Below, in pieces: positions 39,649 to 49,348 of a DNA stretch of 64,000 nt. Every line of letters begins with the position of its first letter. Positions within the stretch are counted from its first letter, which is position 1. This stretch comes from Aurantimicrobium minutum (GTDB lineage: Bacteria > Actinomycetota > Actinomycetes > Actinomycetales > Microbacteriaceae): contig NZ_JARXXV010000001.1 in the NCBI RefSeq assembly GCF_029893825.1, positions 310,001 through 374,000 of the forward strand, read 5' to 3'. Below the pieces are notes generated by a model. It saw only the letters and a list, made by a program, of their open reading frames with translations, ran no database searches and was not told the DNA's origin. The translations under genes were made by a program, and so were the position numbers.

Positions 39649-41607
39649 GTGAGCCCTCAACCTGGGTATGTGAGTGTCCTTTTGGACACTCCGTTGCCGC
39701 AGCTTGACCACGTATTTGAATATCGGATTCCTGAATCCCTCTCAGGTCAAATAGAAGTTGGCAGCAAGGTGTCTGTCCCGTTACGAGGTGGGACACGTTT
39801 CTCTGACGCGTATGTCACGGCAATCACGGACAAGCCTGAGTTCTCCGGAGACTTGCTGTCTGTTGAAAAGGTTATTTCTGGTATTTCACTGCTTCAACCA
39901 CAGACTTTAGAACTCGCCCGGAAAGTGGCAGACCGTCAAGCCGGCTCAGCTATCGATGTACTGCGCCTGGCCATTCCCGCTCGCTATGTTCGCGCTGAGA
40001 AATCCTTTTTGAGTTCAGAGATTCCTGTGAAAGTTGAAATCTCATCTCAGGCTGTGAAACCTGCTGAATTTTCTGACTTCACTGTTCAGGAAGGTCAGAA
40101 ATACGCGCTGAAGGTGCCTCCCAGACTTGCTGAAACCCAAGCAGGAAAGACGATACCTAATTGGTCTCAACTGTTTGTGGGTATGGCTCACGAGCAGCTC
40201 ATCAAAGGCAAAAGCACCATCATTGCTGTGCCGGATTTTCGAGATATTGAACTTCTGGAATTAGCACTCAACGATGCCGGACTATCTCAATATTTCATTC
40301 GAGTTGATGCAAAACTCTCCGGTCAAGAACGCTACCTGAATTACTTGCGGTCATTAGGTGATCAACCTCTCATTGTGATTGGTAACCGTTCTGCAGTTCT
40401 TGCTCCCGCACCACATCTCGGTCTAGTGATGTTGTGGGATGACGGTGATCACAACTTTGAAGAACCCTTGGCTCCTTATGCTCATGCCCGAGACGTGGCA
40501 TTGATTAGACAGTCACAAACAAACTGTTCTTTGCTTTTTGCTTCGTATACTCGCTCGCTTGAAATACAACGCCTGGTTGAATTGAACTATCTTTCAGAGG
40601 TTGACGTTCGCACCACTCAACATCCACAAATTGTTCTTACAGATGCGCATTTAGAAGAGGGCGAGACACCTTCTCGTATACCTGCAGCTGCGTGGTTAGG
40701 CGCCAAGAAAGCTCTTGAAAATGGCCCAGTCTTAGTTCAGGTAGCTAGTCCGGGTTTCGCTCCAGCCCTGATCTGCTCTTCATGCCGCGAAAGAGCAACC
40801 TGCCAGTCTTGCCACGGACCGCTACAACTCGCCCACAAAACAGCAACGCCTTCATGTCGATGGTGTGGCCAACTCAATGCTTCGTGGAAATGTTCAGGGT
40901 GTGGAAATTCGCGGTTGAGGCCAGTTGCTGCCGGAACTGAAAGAACGTCTGATGAAATAGGTCGCGCTTTTCCTGGCGTGAAAGTGATTGTTGCTGATGG
41001 TAATCACATTCTCACTTCAGTACCGGCAGAGCCTTCGATAATTGTCGCAACACCCGGCGCTGAACCAATCGCTCATGGCGGCTATTCAGCAATTCTGCTG
41101 CTAGATGGTGAGCGACTCCGTGGCCGGGAAGCATTCCGTGTTGATGAAGATGTGTTGAGGAACTGGAGCAACACGATTGCTTTAGCTCACTCATCAGCAA
41201 CTGTTTTCATCAATGGCGCTGGCATTTCGCTGGGTGCCGCATTGGTCAATTCGGAGCAAATTCTGTGGGCAGCTCATGAACTCAGTGAAAGACAACAATT
41301 CCGTCTCCCTCCTGCTGTCAGAGTCGTCTCTGTAACTGGGCCAGCGGAAACAGTCAGAAACACGTGCGATGAACTTCCCAACTTGAGTACTCATCGGGTG
41401 CTTGGACCGGTGGGAATGCCCGATGGCTCCACACGGGCTCTCATTTTCTTTGAATACAAAGATGGCGAAGAGCTTGCAAAATATCTCCGTGCGGCAGTGA
41501 TTACTTCAGCAACCAGATCGAAGAGACCTGTTTCACCTGCTGAACGCGGTGGGCGAGTGCTTAGACTGAGAGTGCGCTTTGATGATCCGGATATCGATGC
41601 GTTATAG
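39649..41607 (+). CDS. priA: Degenerate PriA-like primosomal protein N' without helicase motifs
   Basis: 652 residues with the PriA layout: the N-terminal DNA-binding domain (LDTPLPQLDHVFEYRIPE, VPLRGG), a helicase core, and zinc-binding cysteines in ICSSCRERATCQSCHG and CRWCG...CSGCG. The Walker A of active PriA is gone, and the DEEH box is replaced by WDDGDHNFEEP, so ATP-driven unwinding is not expected. Actinobacterial PriA proteins are known to lack helicase motifs. It may still recognise forks and contact SSB or DnaB. GTG start, three bases after metK. Confidence 0.9.
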   Translation: MSPQPGYVSVLLDTPLPQLDHVFEYRIPESLSGQIEVGSKVSVPLRGGTRFSDAYVTAITDKPEFSGDLLSVEKVISGISLLQPQTLELARKVADRQAGSAIDVLRLAIPARYVRAEKSFLSSEIPVKVEISSQAVKPAEFSDFTVQEGQKYALKVPPRLAETQAGKTIPNWSQLFVGMAHEQLIKGKSTIIAVPDFRDIELLELALNDAGLSQYFIRVDAKLSGQERYLNYLRSLGDQPLIVIGNRSAVLAPAPHLGLVMLWDDGDHNFEEPLAPYAHARDVALIRQSQTNCSLLFASYTRSLEIQRLVELNYLSEVDVRTTQHPQIVLTDAHLEEGETPSRIPAAAWLGAKKALENGPVLVQVASPGFAPALICSSCRERATCQSCHGPLQLAHKTATPSCRWCGQLNASWKCSGCGNSRLRPVAAGTERTSDEIGRAFPGVKVIVADGNHILTSVPAEPSIIVATPGAEPIAHGGYSAILLLDGERLRGREAFRVDEDVLRNWSNTIALAHSSATVFINGAGISLGAALVNSEQILWAAHELSERQQFRLPPAVRVVSVTGPAETVRNTCDELPNLSTHRVLGPVGMPDGSTRALIFFEYKDGEELAKYLRAAVITSATRSKRPVSPAERGGRVLRLRVRFDDPDIDAL

Positions 41608-41628
41608 AGCAAATATGAGGCGGGTGTT

Positions 41629-42543
41629 GTGAAGATTATTTTCGCGGGCACCCCGCAAGCTGCAGTTCCCACGTTGAATGCACTTCTCGAAAGTCAGCAT
41701 GAGATAGTTGCCGTTCTGACGCGTCCAGATGCACCAGTTGGCCGTAAGCGAGTTCTAACGCCGTCACCAGTTGCATCTGTGGCACTCGAGCATGGAATTC
41801 CTCTCATCTATGCCAATAAAATAGATGCTGAGACGCACTCTGCGATCAAATCGTATTCTGCTGATTTAGGTGTGGTTGTTGCTTATGGGGCCGTACTTCC
41901 AGAATCAACACTTGATGTTCTGGAACATGGCTGGATAAACCTTCATTTTTCGCAGCTACCCCAGTGGCGAGGTGCAGCCCCTGTCCAATGGCAAATTATC
42001 TCAGGAGCGAATGAATTGGGCTCCTGCGTATTCTCCCTTGTACAAGAGCTTGACGCTGGTGATGTTTACGATTCGCAGCTCTATCCCGTCATTCAAGATG
42101 AGACCAGTGGAGATGCCCTTACTCGGCTTTCTGAGTTGGGGGCTACCCAAGTTCTCCACGTTGTTGATGCCATTGCCGCCGGAACAGCACAACCTTCTCC
42201 GCAGAATGGCGAATCTACATACGCCAGAAAACTTATGCTCCAAGATGGACATCTCGATACCTCTGTCGTTGCCCAGCAGGTCTACAACCGCTTAAGGGGA
42301 GTAACGCCTGAACCAGGTGCCTTTGTCTTAGTGGGGGAAGACAGGGTCAAGATTCTCCAAGCACGTCTTGCCACAGATATTGTAACCACTCAAGGCGCTT
42401 TGAGTTCTCAGGCGAAGAAACTCTATTTGGGCTGTGTCGATGGCTCGATTGAAATACTGTCCCTCCAACCTGCAGGCAAACAAGCCATGAATGCAATGGA
42501 TTGGTTCCGCGGACTACACCAGGAAGTAGTAACAGTTTCGTGA
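41629..42543 (+). CDS. fmt: Methionyl-tRNA formyltransferase
   Basis: 304-residue enzyme that formylates initiator Met-tRNA with 10-formyl-THF. Family start IIFAGTPQAAVPTLNALL, substrate motif HFSQLPQWRGAAPVQW and LDAGDVYDSQLYPV. GTG start in a 21-base gap after priA; no strong ribosome-binding site. It overlaps rsmB by four bases. Confidence 0.96.
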   Translation: MKIIFAGTPQAAVPTLNALLESQHEIVAVLTRPDAPVGRKRVLTPSPVASVALEHGIPLIYANKIDAETHSAIKSYSADLGVVVAYGAVLPESTLDVLEHGWINLHFSQLPQWRGAAPVQWQIISGANELGSCVFSLVQELDAGDVYDSQLYPVIQDETSGDALTRLSELGATQVLHVVDAIAAGTAQPSPQNGESTYARKLMLQDGHLDTSVVAQQVYNRLRGVTPEPGAFVLVGEDRVKILQARLATDIVTTQGALSSQAKKLYLGCVDGSIEILSLQPAGKQAMNAMDWFRGLHQEVVTVS

Positions 42544-43946
42544 CGCAAAATAAGCCTGTGAAAAAAGGGCCACGGAGGTCTCGCCCCATCACTCCATCGC
42601 GCCTCGTGGCGTTTGAAGTGTTGATGTCAGTAGATGAAGACGATGCATATGCCAATCTTGCGCTTCCGGCAAAGATCAAAGAGTTTGGGCTCAGCTCGAA
42701 GGATGCGGGCTTAGCTACTGAGTTGACCTATGGAACACTTCGGATGCAAGGCTTCTATGACCGAGTTATCGCTAATTCTGCAGCTCGAGATATCGATGGA
42801 ATCGATTTGGTTGTCTTGAATATCCTGCGCCTTGGAGTTCATCAGCTTCTCAATATGCGTGTTGCTACCCATGCAGCAGTAGATGAAAGCGTGAATCTAG
42901 CAGAACATATGGCCTCACTCGGAGCTGTTGGTTTCGTGAACGCAGTACTTCGTCGCGTGAGCCGTCATGATCTGCAAGATTGGCAAGAATTCATTCTTGA
43001 GAAAATCACCAATGATGATGAGCGACTTGCAGCGCTCTACTCCCACCCGGTGTGGATTGTTCGTTCGCTCAAACAAAGCCTGGATGCTGAGGGGCGCGGA
43101 GATGAACTTGAAGAGCTACTCGCAAGTGACAACATCAATCCGCGAGTAACACTGGTGGAGCTTCCTGGTTTCGTTGATACCAATGACGAGGTGGAGGGTG
43201 AGCCAACAAAGTATTCACCTGTTGGTATGTCCTTGAATACTGGCGGAGACCCAACCCGTTTCGCTCGTGTCAGAGATGGTGTTGTTCGTGTCCAGGACGA
43301 AGGTTCACAGCTGGCGGCACTTGTTCTTGCGCGTGTGAAGACAGTGACACCTGGTGAAAAATGGCTAGATATGTGTGCTGGTCCTGGTGGCAAGGCAGCA
43401 CTTCTTGCAGCAGAAGCTGCTCTCGGGGGAGCGGAACTCACCGCTAATGAAGTCATTCCGGCTCGTGCGGATCTCGTTCGCCAGGCTTTGGAAATTCTGC
43501 CTGAGGTGCAGGTTGTTACCGGGGACGGGTGTGAAATTGGAGAGACTTCACCTAATACCTATGACCGTATTCTTCTCGATGCTCCCTGCACGGGCTTAGG
43601 TGCTCTGAGAAGACGTCCAGAAGCGCGGTGGCGTAAATCTCCGAAAGATGTCGGTGATCTCACCGGTGTTCAAGCAGAACTCATCGCAAGTGCAATCAAA
43701 GCACTCAAGCCAGGTGGAGTACTTGCCTATGTGACATGTTCGCCACATCTTGCAGAAACTCGAGGAATCATTGAGGGTGCAGTGCGAAAGAACTCGCATG
43801 TTGTTGAACTCGATACCAAACCTGTACTTGCAGATATTGCGATGGAAAACATGGATATCGCCGGTGAGTCATTGTCAGTTCAACTGTGGCCACATCGACA
43901 TGGGACGGATGCGATGTTCATCTCCTTGTTGACTAAGTCGGAATAG
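42540..43946 (+). CDS. rsmB: 16S rRNA (cytosine-C5) methyltransferase RsmB/Fmu-type
   Basis: 468 residues from GTG 42540 (GTGA overlap with fmt). A longer open frame upstream lies within fmt. The N-terminal NusB-like RNA-binding domain (SRLVAFEVLMSVDEDDAYANL) is followed by a SAM-dependent domain with DMCAGPGGKAALLA and the two cysteines of the family in DAPCTGLG and YVTCSPH. Methylates C967-equivalent of 16S rRNA in relatives. Its TAG stop is part of the predicted rpe promoter. Confidence 0.93.
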   Translation: MTQNKPVKKGPRRSRPITPSRLVAFEVLMSVDEDDAYANLALPAKIKEFGLSSKDAGLATELTYGTLRMQGFYDRVIANSAARDIDGIDLVVLNILRLGVHQLLNMRVATHAAVDESVNLAEHMASLGAVGFVNAVLRRVSRHDLQDWQEFILEKITNDDERLAALYSHPVWIVRSLKQSLDAEGRGDELEELLASDNINPRVTLVELPGFVDTNDEVEGEPTKYSPVGMSLNTGGDPTRFARVRDGVVRVQDEGSQLAALVLARVKTVTPGEKWLDMCAGPGGKAALLAAEAALGGAELTANEVIPARADLVRQALEILPEVQVVTGDGCEIGETSPNTYDRILLDAPCTGLGALRRRPEARWRKSPKDVGDLTGVQAELIASAIKALKPGGVLAYVTCSPHLAETRGIIEGAVRKNSHVVELDTKPVLADIAMENMDIAGESLSVQLWPHRHGTDAMFISLLTKSE

Positions 43947-43949
43947 GCT
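43944..43949 (+). promoter_or_regulatory. Predicted -10 box of rpe (TAGGCT)
   Basis: TAGGCT begins with the TAG stop of rsmB and lies six bases before the rpe ATG. The spacing fits a leaderless rpe mRNA. Confidence 0.5.
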
Positions 43950-43955
43950 GTAGAC

Positions 43956-44621
43956 ATGTCCGTTCGCATTAATCCGAGCATTCTTTCTGCTGACTTTGTC
44001 AACATGGAACGCGATCTTGGAGCGATCGCTACAGCTGATCTTGCGCACGTAGACGTGATGGACAATCACTTCGTTCCGAATCTCACTTTCGGTCCCCAAA
44101 TGGTTGGGCGCATCCAAGATGTTTCCCCCATTCCTCTTGATGTTCATCTCATGATTGAAAACCCAGAAAAATGGGCACCCGGATATGCAGAACTTGGAGC
44201 ATTTTCCGTCACTTTCCACGCAGAATCTACGGATAATCCAGTCGCCGTAGCGCGCAAACTGCGCGAAATCGGAGCACGTGCGGGGCTCGCCGTTAAACCA
44301 GGCACCGCAATTGAGCCTTACATCGAATTGCTACCTGAATTCGATCAAATCCTTGTGATGACAGTGGAACCCGGTTTCGGCGGTCAATCTTTCATCCCTG
44401 ATGTCATGCCCAAACTTGGTCTGCTTCATGAAGCACGAAAGAAGTCGGGACTTGACGTGTGGCTTCAAGTAGATGGCGGAATCACTTTGGACACCATTGT
44501 TGTTGCGGCTGAAGCTGGGGCTGACACATTTGTTGCTGGTTCGAGTGTGTACAACTCGTCAAATCCTGAGCAGGCAATACTTGGGCTTCGTGCTGCTGCA
44601 CACTCTGCGCACAAGCACTAG
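43956..44621 (+). CDS. rpe: Ribulose-phosphate 3-epimerase
   Basis: 221-residue TIM-barrel, metal-dependent enzyme of the pentose phosphate pathway. Signatures INPSILSADFVNMERDL, HVDVMDNHFVPNLTFGP, TVEPGFGGQSFIPDVMPK and VDGGI are intact. ATG only nine bases after the rsmB stop, without a ribosome-binding site. Confidence 0.96.
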   Translation: MSVRINPSILSADFVNMERDLGAIATADLAHVDVMDNHFVPNLTFGPQMVGRIQDVSPIPLDVHLMIENPEKWAPGYAELGAFSVTFHAESTDNPVAVARKLREIGARAGLAVKPGTAIEPYIELLPEFDQILVMTVEPGFGGQSFIPDVMPKLGLLHEARKKSGLDVWLQVDGGITLDTIVVAAEAGADTFVAGSSVYNSSNPEQAILGLRAAAHSAHKH

Positions 44622-44632
44622 TTGACACACGG

Positions 44633-44638
44633 TAGCCT
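44633..44638 (+). promoter_or_regulatory. Predicted -10 box of hisE (TAGCCT)
   Basis: TAGCCT, then six bases, then the hisE GTG. It lies in the 23-base gap after rpe and fits a leaderless mRNA. A TTGACA at 44622-44627 is too close to serve as its -35. Confidence 0.45.
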
Positions 44639-44644
44639 TAAGAG

Positions 44645-44908
44645 GTGAAATCCTTCGATTCTCTCTTTTCCGAGCTTTCAGCCAAGGCTGTTGAGCGTCC
44701 TGCTGGTTCGCGAACTGTCGCAGAACTGGATGCTGGCGTGCATGCAATTGGTAAAAAGATTGTCGAAGAAGCTGCCGAAGTTTGGATGGCTGCCGAGTAC
44801 GAATCTCAGGAAGCTACAGCAGAGGAAATCTCACAGCTTCTTTACCACTTACAGGTGTTGATGATTGCGAAAGGCATCTCGCTCGAAGAGGTTAACCATC
44901 ATCTTTAA
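44645..44908 (+). CDS. hisE: Phosphoribosyl-ATP pyrophosphatase
   Basis: 87-residue all-helical enzyme for the second step of histidine synthesis. Seen from [30 protein letters not shown] (segments) and the acidic cluster [25 protein letters not shown] start fixed by the family N-terminus FDSLFSEL. Separate from HisI, as in other actinobacteria. Confidence 0.94.
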   Translation: MKSFDSLFSELSAKAVERPAGSRTVAELDAGVHAIGKKIVEEAAEVWMAAEYESQEATAEEISQLLYHLQVLMIAKGISLEEVNHHL

Positions 44909-44949
44909 CTGCTTCTAGATTCTTTTCCACTTCACAAAGGTTTATTGAC

Positions 44950-45789
44950 ATGTTGCGCATAGCAGTTCCGAATAAGGGTTCTCTTGCTGAAATATCAGCA
45001 GAAATGCTCTATGAAGCAGGGTATTCAGGACGTAAAGATCCTCGAGACTTGCACTACTCAGACACCCGAAACGGTGTTGAATTCTTTTACCTCCGACCAC
45101 GTGACATCGCTACATATGTGGGTTCAGGTGCACTTGATGTCGGAATTACTGGCCGAGATCTGTTGTTGGATTCACGCTCGGAAGCTCGAGAAATATCTGA
45201 GTTATCGTTTGGGGATTCCACATTCCGCTTTGCCGGTCCTGCAGGTTCTTTCCAAGACCTCTCTGACCTTGCAGGTAAACGAGTTGCTACGAGTTATCCA
45301 GGTCTGGTCGGCACCTTCTTGGCAGAGGCAGGAATTCAATCACACCTGGTAAAGCTTGACGGCGCTGTCGAGTCCGCAGTTCGTCTGGGTGTAGCTGACG
45401 CAGTTGCTGATGTAGTTTCTACTGGGTCTACCTTGCGTAAGGCTGGCTTGGATATTTTTGGTCCAGTCATTCTTGAATCGACTGCTGTTCTGATAAGTCG
45501 TGATGAAACCATTGTGGGCATTTCTACGCTGCAACGTCGCCTTCAGGGTGTCCTCGTTGCTAAGCAGTATGTCTTGATGGACTACGACGTACCCAAGAAG
45601 CTTCTCGATGAGGCGTGTGCAATTGCTCCAGGTATTGAATCTCCAACAGTGAGTCCTCTGCACGATCCTGAATGGGTTGCTGTTCGCGTTATGGTTCCTC
45701 GGGCAGATCGCAATGACGTAATGGACAAACTTTACGACCTCGGTGCTCGGGCAATTCTGGTCTCTGCAATCCACGCTGCCCGTCTGTAA
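44950..45789 (+). CDS. hisG: ATP phosphoribosyltransferase, long form
   Basis: 279-residue enzyme for the first committed step of histidine synthesis. It begins [16 protein letters not shown] and has the PRPP loop region [14 protein letters not shown]. The length and the C-terminal ACT-like domain ([16 protein letters not shown]) mark the long, hexameric, histidine-inhibited form that needs no HisZ. AAAGG lies ten bases upstream, a loose spacing. Confidence 0.96.
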   Translation: MLRIAVPNKGSLAEISAEMLYEAGYSGRKDPRDLHYSDTRNGVEFFYLRPRDIATYVGSGALDVGITGRDLLLDSRSEAREISELSFGDSTFRFAGPAGSFQDLSDLAGKRVATSYPGLVGTFLAEAGIQSHLVKLDGAVESAVRLGVADAVADVVSTGSTLRKAGLDIFGPVILESTAVLISRDETIVGISTLQRRLQGVLVAKQYVLMDYDVPKKLLDEACAIAPGIESPTVSPLHDPEWVAVRVMVPRADRNDVMDKLYDLGARAILVSAIHAARL

Positions 45790-45791
45790 TC

Positions 45792-46553
45792 ATGTCGCTT
45801 TCAGTTCGCATCATTCCCTGTCTCGATGTTGCTGACGGTCGTGTGGTCAAGGGTGTTAATTTCCTCAACCTCACAGATCAAGGTGATCCTGTTGAGTTGG
45901 CCCGTTACTACTACGAACAAGGTGCTGACGAAATAACGTTCCTCGATGTCAAAGCCACCGTGGAAAATCGTTCCAACATGTTCGATGTGGTTGCTAGAAC
46001 GGCAGATGCTGTGTTTATTCCGCTCACCGTCGGTGGTGGCGTACGTAGCGTGGAAGACGTTGCTCAACTTCTTGCCCACGGCGCAGACAAAGTGGGCGTG
46101 AACAGCGCTGCTATCAAAAACCCTGCACTACTTGATGAGATTTCCACCCGATATGGTGCGCAGGTAGTGGTTCTTTCACTGGATATAACTCGGTCACAGA
46201 CCACCCCTTCGGGTTTTGTGGTGACTACGCACGGAGGACGTGAACTCACTGATATCGATGCTTTGGTTTGGGCGCAGGAAGCTATTAATCGTGGTGCAGG
46301 TGAGTTGCTCGTGAACTCCATAGATGCTGACGGCACTAAAACAGGATTCGATTTAGAGCTAATTTCGGCAATACGAGAAATCAGCTCCGTGCCCGTCATT
46401 GCCAGCGGGGGAGCTGGGTCGGCCCAGGATTTCCCTCCTGCTTTCAAAGTTGGTGCAGATGCAGCACTTGCTGCAAGTATTTTTCACACAAAAGCTGTCA
46501 CTATTGGTGAAGTGAAGACGGTGCTTGCACAGGAAGGTTTCGAGGTTCGATGA
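45792..46553 (+). CDS. hisF: Imidazole glycerol phosphate synthase cyclase subunit HisF
   Basis: 253-residue TIM barrel that forms IGP and AICAR with HisH. Signatures [39 protein letters not shown] and VIASGGAGS. The glutaminase HisH and isomerase HisA/PriA are not in the window. It starts two bases after hisG and overlaps hisI by four. Confidence 0.97.
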   Translation: MSLSVRIIPCLDVADGRVVKGVNFLNLTDQGDPVELARYYYEQGADEITFLDVKATVENRSNMFDVVARTADAVFIPLTVGGGVRSVEDVAQLLAHGADKVGVNSAAIKNPALLDEISTRYGAQVVVLSLDITRSQTTPSGFVVTTHGGRELTDIDALVWAQEAINRGAGELLVNSIDADGTKTGFDLELISAIREISSVPVIASGGAGSAQDFPPAFKVGADAALAASIFHTKAVTIGEVKTVLAQEGFEVR

Positions 46554-46912
46554 CGTCTGAATTCAATCCTTCTGAGCTGAAATACGATGCCAACGGGCTC
46601 ATTCCAGCAATCATTCAAGATGTTCAGAACAACGACGTGTTGATGCTGGGTTACATGAACGCTGAAGCCGTGCGCAGGACACTTACAGAGGGCCGAGTGA
46701 CTTTCTGGTCACGTTCCCGGCAAGAATACTGGCGCAAGGGCGACACCAGCGGTCACTCCCAGCTTGTAAGAAGTGTGCATCATGACTGTGACGCAGATAC
46801 CTTGCTGATTCGTGTGGAACAGCTCGGATCTGCTTGTCACACCGGTTCACGTACCTGCTTTGAGGACTATGACATTCCTGCAGTGGAGAATGTGGAGGCC
46901 AGTTCACTATGA
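46550..46912 (+). CDS. hisI: Phosphoribosyl-AMP cyclohydrolase
   Basis: 120-residue zinc/magnesium enzyme for the third histidine step. Signatures [38 protein letters not shown] and the metal ligands in [10 protein letters not shown] and [13 protein letters not shown] overlap with hisF and with trpE, which links histidine and tryptophan genes in one run. Confidence 0.97.
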   Translation: MTSEFNPSELKYDANGLIPAIIQDVQNNDVLMLGYMNAEAVRRTLTEGRVTFWSRSRQEYWRKGDTSGHSQLVRSVHHDCDADTLLIRVEQLGSACHTGSRTCFEDYDIPAVENVEASSL

Positions 46913-48435
46913 GCACCCCCGACACCACGCTGAGTGATTTCACGACCCTGGTTGCAGAAGGTCATAAGGTGATTCCGGTTACGAGATCTCTTTTTGCCGA
47001 TGCAGAAACCCCGATCAGTATTTACCGCAAACTTTCCTCTGGTGTTCCAGGTTCTTTCCTCCTTGAATCTGCTGAGCAGGGTGGTATTTGGTCACGCTTT
47101 TCATTCGTGGGTGTCTCGAGCTATGGCGTACTAACTGATCTAGGCGGTATTCCCTGCTGGCAAGACTTTGGCCTGAATCAGCAGGAAGCTTTTGGGGGAG
47201 AGATTCCTGTAACTGGTTTGGCCGCCCTTGATGCTTTATACCGACGCTGGAAAACCCCACATATTCCTGGCATGCCTCCTCTAACCGGAGCTCTTGTTGG
47301 ATTCATTGGGTGGGAAGCAATCAGGGAGATTGAGAATCTTCCTGACGCCCCTCCAGCAGATTTCGATGTGCCGCGACAGGGTTTGAGTTTCTCTCGAGAA
47401 GTAATCGTCCTTGACCACAAGTACGGAACGGTGACACTTATTTCGAATGTTGTCATCACTGAATCTTCATCTGATGTCGAAGCATTATTTACTCACGCTC
47501 AATCGCGTCTTGACGATCTTCAAAAGCGTCTGGCTCAGCCAGGGCCTGTGGGTCTTGCCCAGATTGACCTAGACACCGTAGCTCAGCCACAACTGCGTAC
47601 ACCGCGTCAAGAATTTCTTGATGCGGTGAAGACATCCAAGAGACACATCGTGGATGGCGATGTGTTCCAGGTTGTTATTTCTCAACGATTTGATGCCGAT
47701 AACTCGGCCTCACCTGAAGACGTTTATCGCGTTTTGCGAAGCTTGAACCCGAGCCCATACATGTATTTACTAGCCTTGGAAACAATGGAGGGCAAGAGCT
47801 ACTCCATTGTCGGTTCGAGCCCTGAGGCGCTTGTCAAGGTTTCTGCAGGCCGAGTATTCACACACCCCATTGCAGGTTCACGGCCTCGCGGTTCAAACCC
47901 TGAGCAAGATCTCGAATATGAAGTTGAACTCCTTGCAGACGAAAAAGAAAGATCCGAGCACCTCATGCTTGTTGATCTTGCTCGTAATGACTTACTTCGC
48001 GTCTGTGACGCTGGCTCCGTTGAGGTTACTGAGTTCATGCGTATAGAGCGTTTTTCACACATCATGCACATTGTGAGCTCTGTCGAAGGTGATCTATCGC
48101 AAGATAATGGGCCAGTAGATGTTTTTCGCGCAACTTTCCCTGCTGGAACTCTTAGTGGAGCGCCAAAACCACGCGCACTCGAAATCATTGATTCTCTTGA
48201 ACCTGCACAACGCGGCGTCTATGGCGGAGTTGTCGGATATTTTGACTTCGCAGGGGATGCAGACCTTGCTATCGCAATCCGAACTGTGGTGTTGAAAGAT
48301 TCCAAGGCATATGTCCAAGCTGGAGCTGGTTTGGTGATGGATTCTGTTCCCGAGACAGAATATCTAGAGACACAAAACAAAGCCGCAGCTCCATTGAGAG
48401 CAGTGGCTATTGCGAACTCGCTGAAGAAGGTTTGA
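46909..48435 (+). CDS. trpE: Anthranilate synthase component I
   Basis: 508-residue chorismate-binding enzyme that makes anthranilate. The N-terminal regulatory part has the LLES motif of the Trp-feedback site ([10 protein letters not shown]), and the catalytic part has [30 protein letters not shown] and [14 protein letters not shown]. The glutaminase partner TrpG is not adjacent. No Trp-rich leader peptide precedes it because it is coupled to hisI. Confidence 0.96.
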   Translation: MSTPDTTLSDFTTLVAEGHKVIPVTRSLFADAETPISIYRKLSSGVPGSFLLESAEQGGIWSRFSFVGVSSYGVLTDLGGIPCWQDFGLNQQEAFGGEIPVTGLAALDALYRRWKTPHIPGMPPLTGALVGFIGWEAIREIENLPDAPPADFDVPRQGLSFSREVIVLDHKYGTVTLISNVVITESSSDVEALFTHAQSRLDDLQKRLAQPGPVGLAQIDLDTVAQPQLRTPRQEFLDAVKTSKRHIVDGDVFQVVISQRFDADNSASPEDVYRVLRSLNPSPYMYLLALETMEGKSYSIVGSSPEALVKVSAGRVFTHPIAGSRPRGSNPEQDLEYEVELLADEKERSEHLMLVDLARNDLLRVCDAGSVEVTEFMRIERFSHIMHIVSSVEGDLSQDNGPVDVFRATFPAGTLSGAPKPRALEIIDSLEPAQRGVYGGVVGYFDFAGDADLAIAIRTVVLKDSKAYVQAGAGLVMDSVPETEYLETQNKAAAPLRAVAIANSLKKV

Positions 48436-48437
48436 GT

Positions 48438-49076
48438 ATGAACTATCGCAAGTTCAAGTCCTACACGCTCACTGCGACCTTCGTTCTATCTGCACTGATT
48501 ATGGTCTCGTGGTCCCAAACATGGTTCTTTCTATCAGTAACTTTTCCCACTGAAAATGCAGAGGGTATTCCGGTATCCGGGCAAGTAGCGGCACCGGGAC
48601 TGAGTGCCTGGGGTTTGACCGGATTTGCTCTTACTGCGGCACTGGCATTGTCTTCAATCCTGATCAGAAGAATTCTTGGAGTGTTTCTTTTTATATTGGG
48701 CTGTGTTGTCACTTTCACGACGGTAACTGCATGGTCTGACCCTGTTTCTGCAGCAGCTACTCAACTAACCAAACTCAGTGCCATCAGCGATTTAGAAACA
48801 CTTCGTACTTTCGTACTCACCTCGAGTTCTACCGCCTGGCCAGGTGTGGCTGCTGTCGCAGGAGTTCTCTTGCTTCCTGTTGGAACAGTAATTGTTTTCA
48901 CAGCTGGTAAGTGGGGTACCGCTAGTCGAAAGTTTGACAGAGCTGAGAGTAAAGCTTCACAAGCGAGTAGTTCTGGGCAACTCATGGCAACACAGGCTCC
49001 CGTTGCAGATGTCTCTGCAACAAATATTGATGCGTGGGACTCGTTGAGCCACGGAACCGACCCTACAATCAACTAG
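48438..49076 (+). CDS. Trp-operon-associated membrane protein
   Basis: 212 residues from ATG 48438 (AGAAGG seven bases upstream); a TTG two codons earlier is also open. About four transmembrane helices (about 12-30, 53-72, 77-96 and 134-158) with a cytoplasmic tail, and SWSQTWFFLSV after the first. This is the conserved membrane protein found between trpE and trpC in actinobacteria (Rv1610 in M. tuberculosis). Function is not established; a link to aromatic amino acids is only by position. Confidence 0.88.
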   Translation: MNYRKFKSYTLTATFVLSALIMVSWSQTWFFLSVTFPTENAEGIPVSGQVAAPGLSAWGLTGFALTAALALSSILIRRILGVFLFILGCVVTFTTVTAWSDPVSAAATQLTKLSAISDLETLRTFVLTSSSTAWPGVAAVAGVLLLPVGTVIVFTAGKWGTASRKFDRAESKASQASSSGQLMATQAPVADVSATNIDAWDSLSHGTDPTIN

Positions 49077-49111
49077 GATTTATTCAGAAGTTTTTCGCAC
49101 TGAGGAGTGAC

Positions 49112-49348
49112 ATGAGCAACGACATCGTTGATCCAGGAGAGGGCCACTCGCCCGCAGCATGGACTGCAGTAATTACTATGCTGCTTTTCTTCGCTATTGG
49201 AACTACTGCGTTTGTTCTCGCCATTGAGTGGCTTGTGTGGGCCTCGGTAGTTGGCATTTTTGTCGGTTGGGGACTCGGGTTCCTGCTAGCAAAGCTTGGC
49301 TACGGCGTGAACGGTCCAAAGTTCACCCCCAAGCCACACCACTACTAA
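49112..49348 (+). CDS. HGxxPAAW-type small membrane protein
   Basis: 78 residues from ATG 49112, with GAGGAG upstream. The frame is open further upstream but only overlaps the previous gene. It carries GHSPAAWT near the N-terminus, two transmembrane helices (about 18-38 and 44-62), and a short tail ending KPHHY. This family often sits just before trpC in actinobacteria. Function is unknown. trpC begins directly after its stop. Confidence 0.87.
   Translation: MSNDIVDPGEGHSPAAWTAVITMLLFFAIGTTAFVLAIEWLVWASVVGIFVGWGLGFLLAKLGYGVNGPKFTPKPHHY

Noticed and set aside
44622-44638. TTGACA plus TAGCCT as a full -35/-10 promoter of hisE
   Set aside because: Only five bases separate the two hexamers, far below the needed 16-18; the TTGACA is probably chance.
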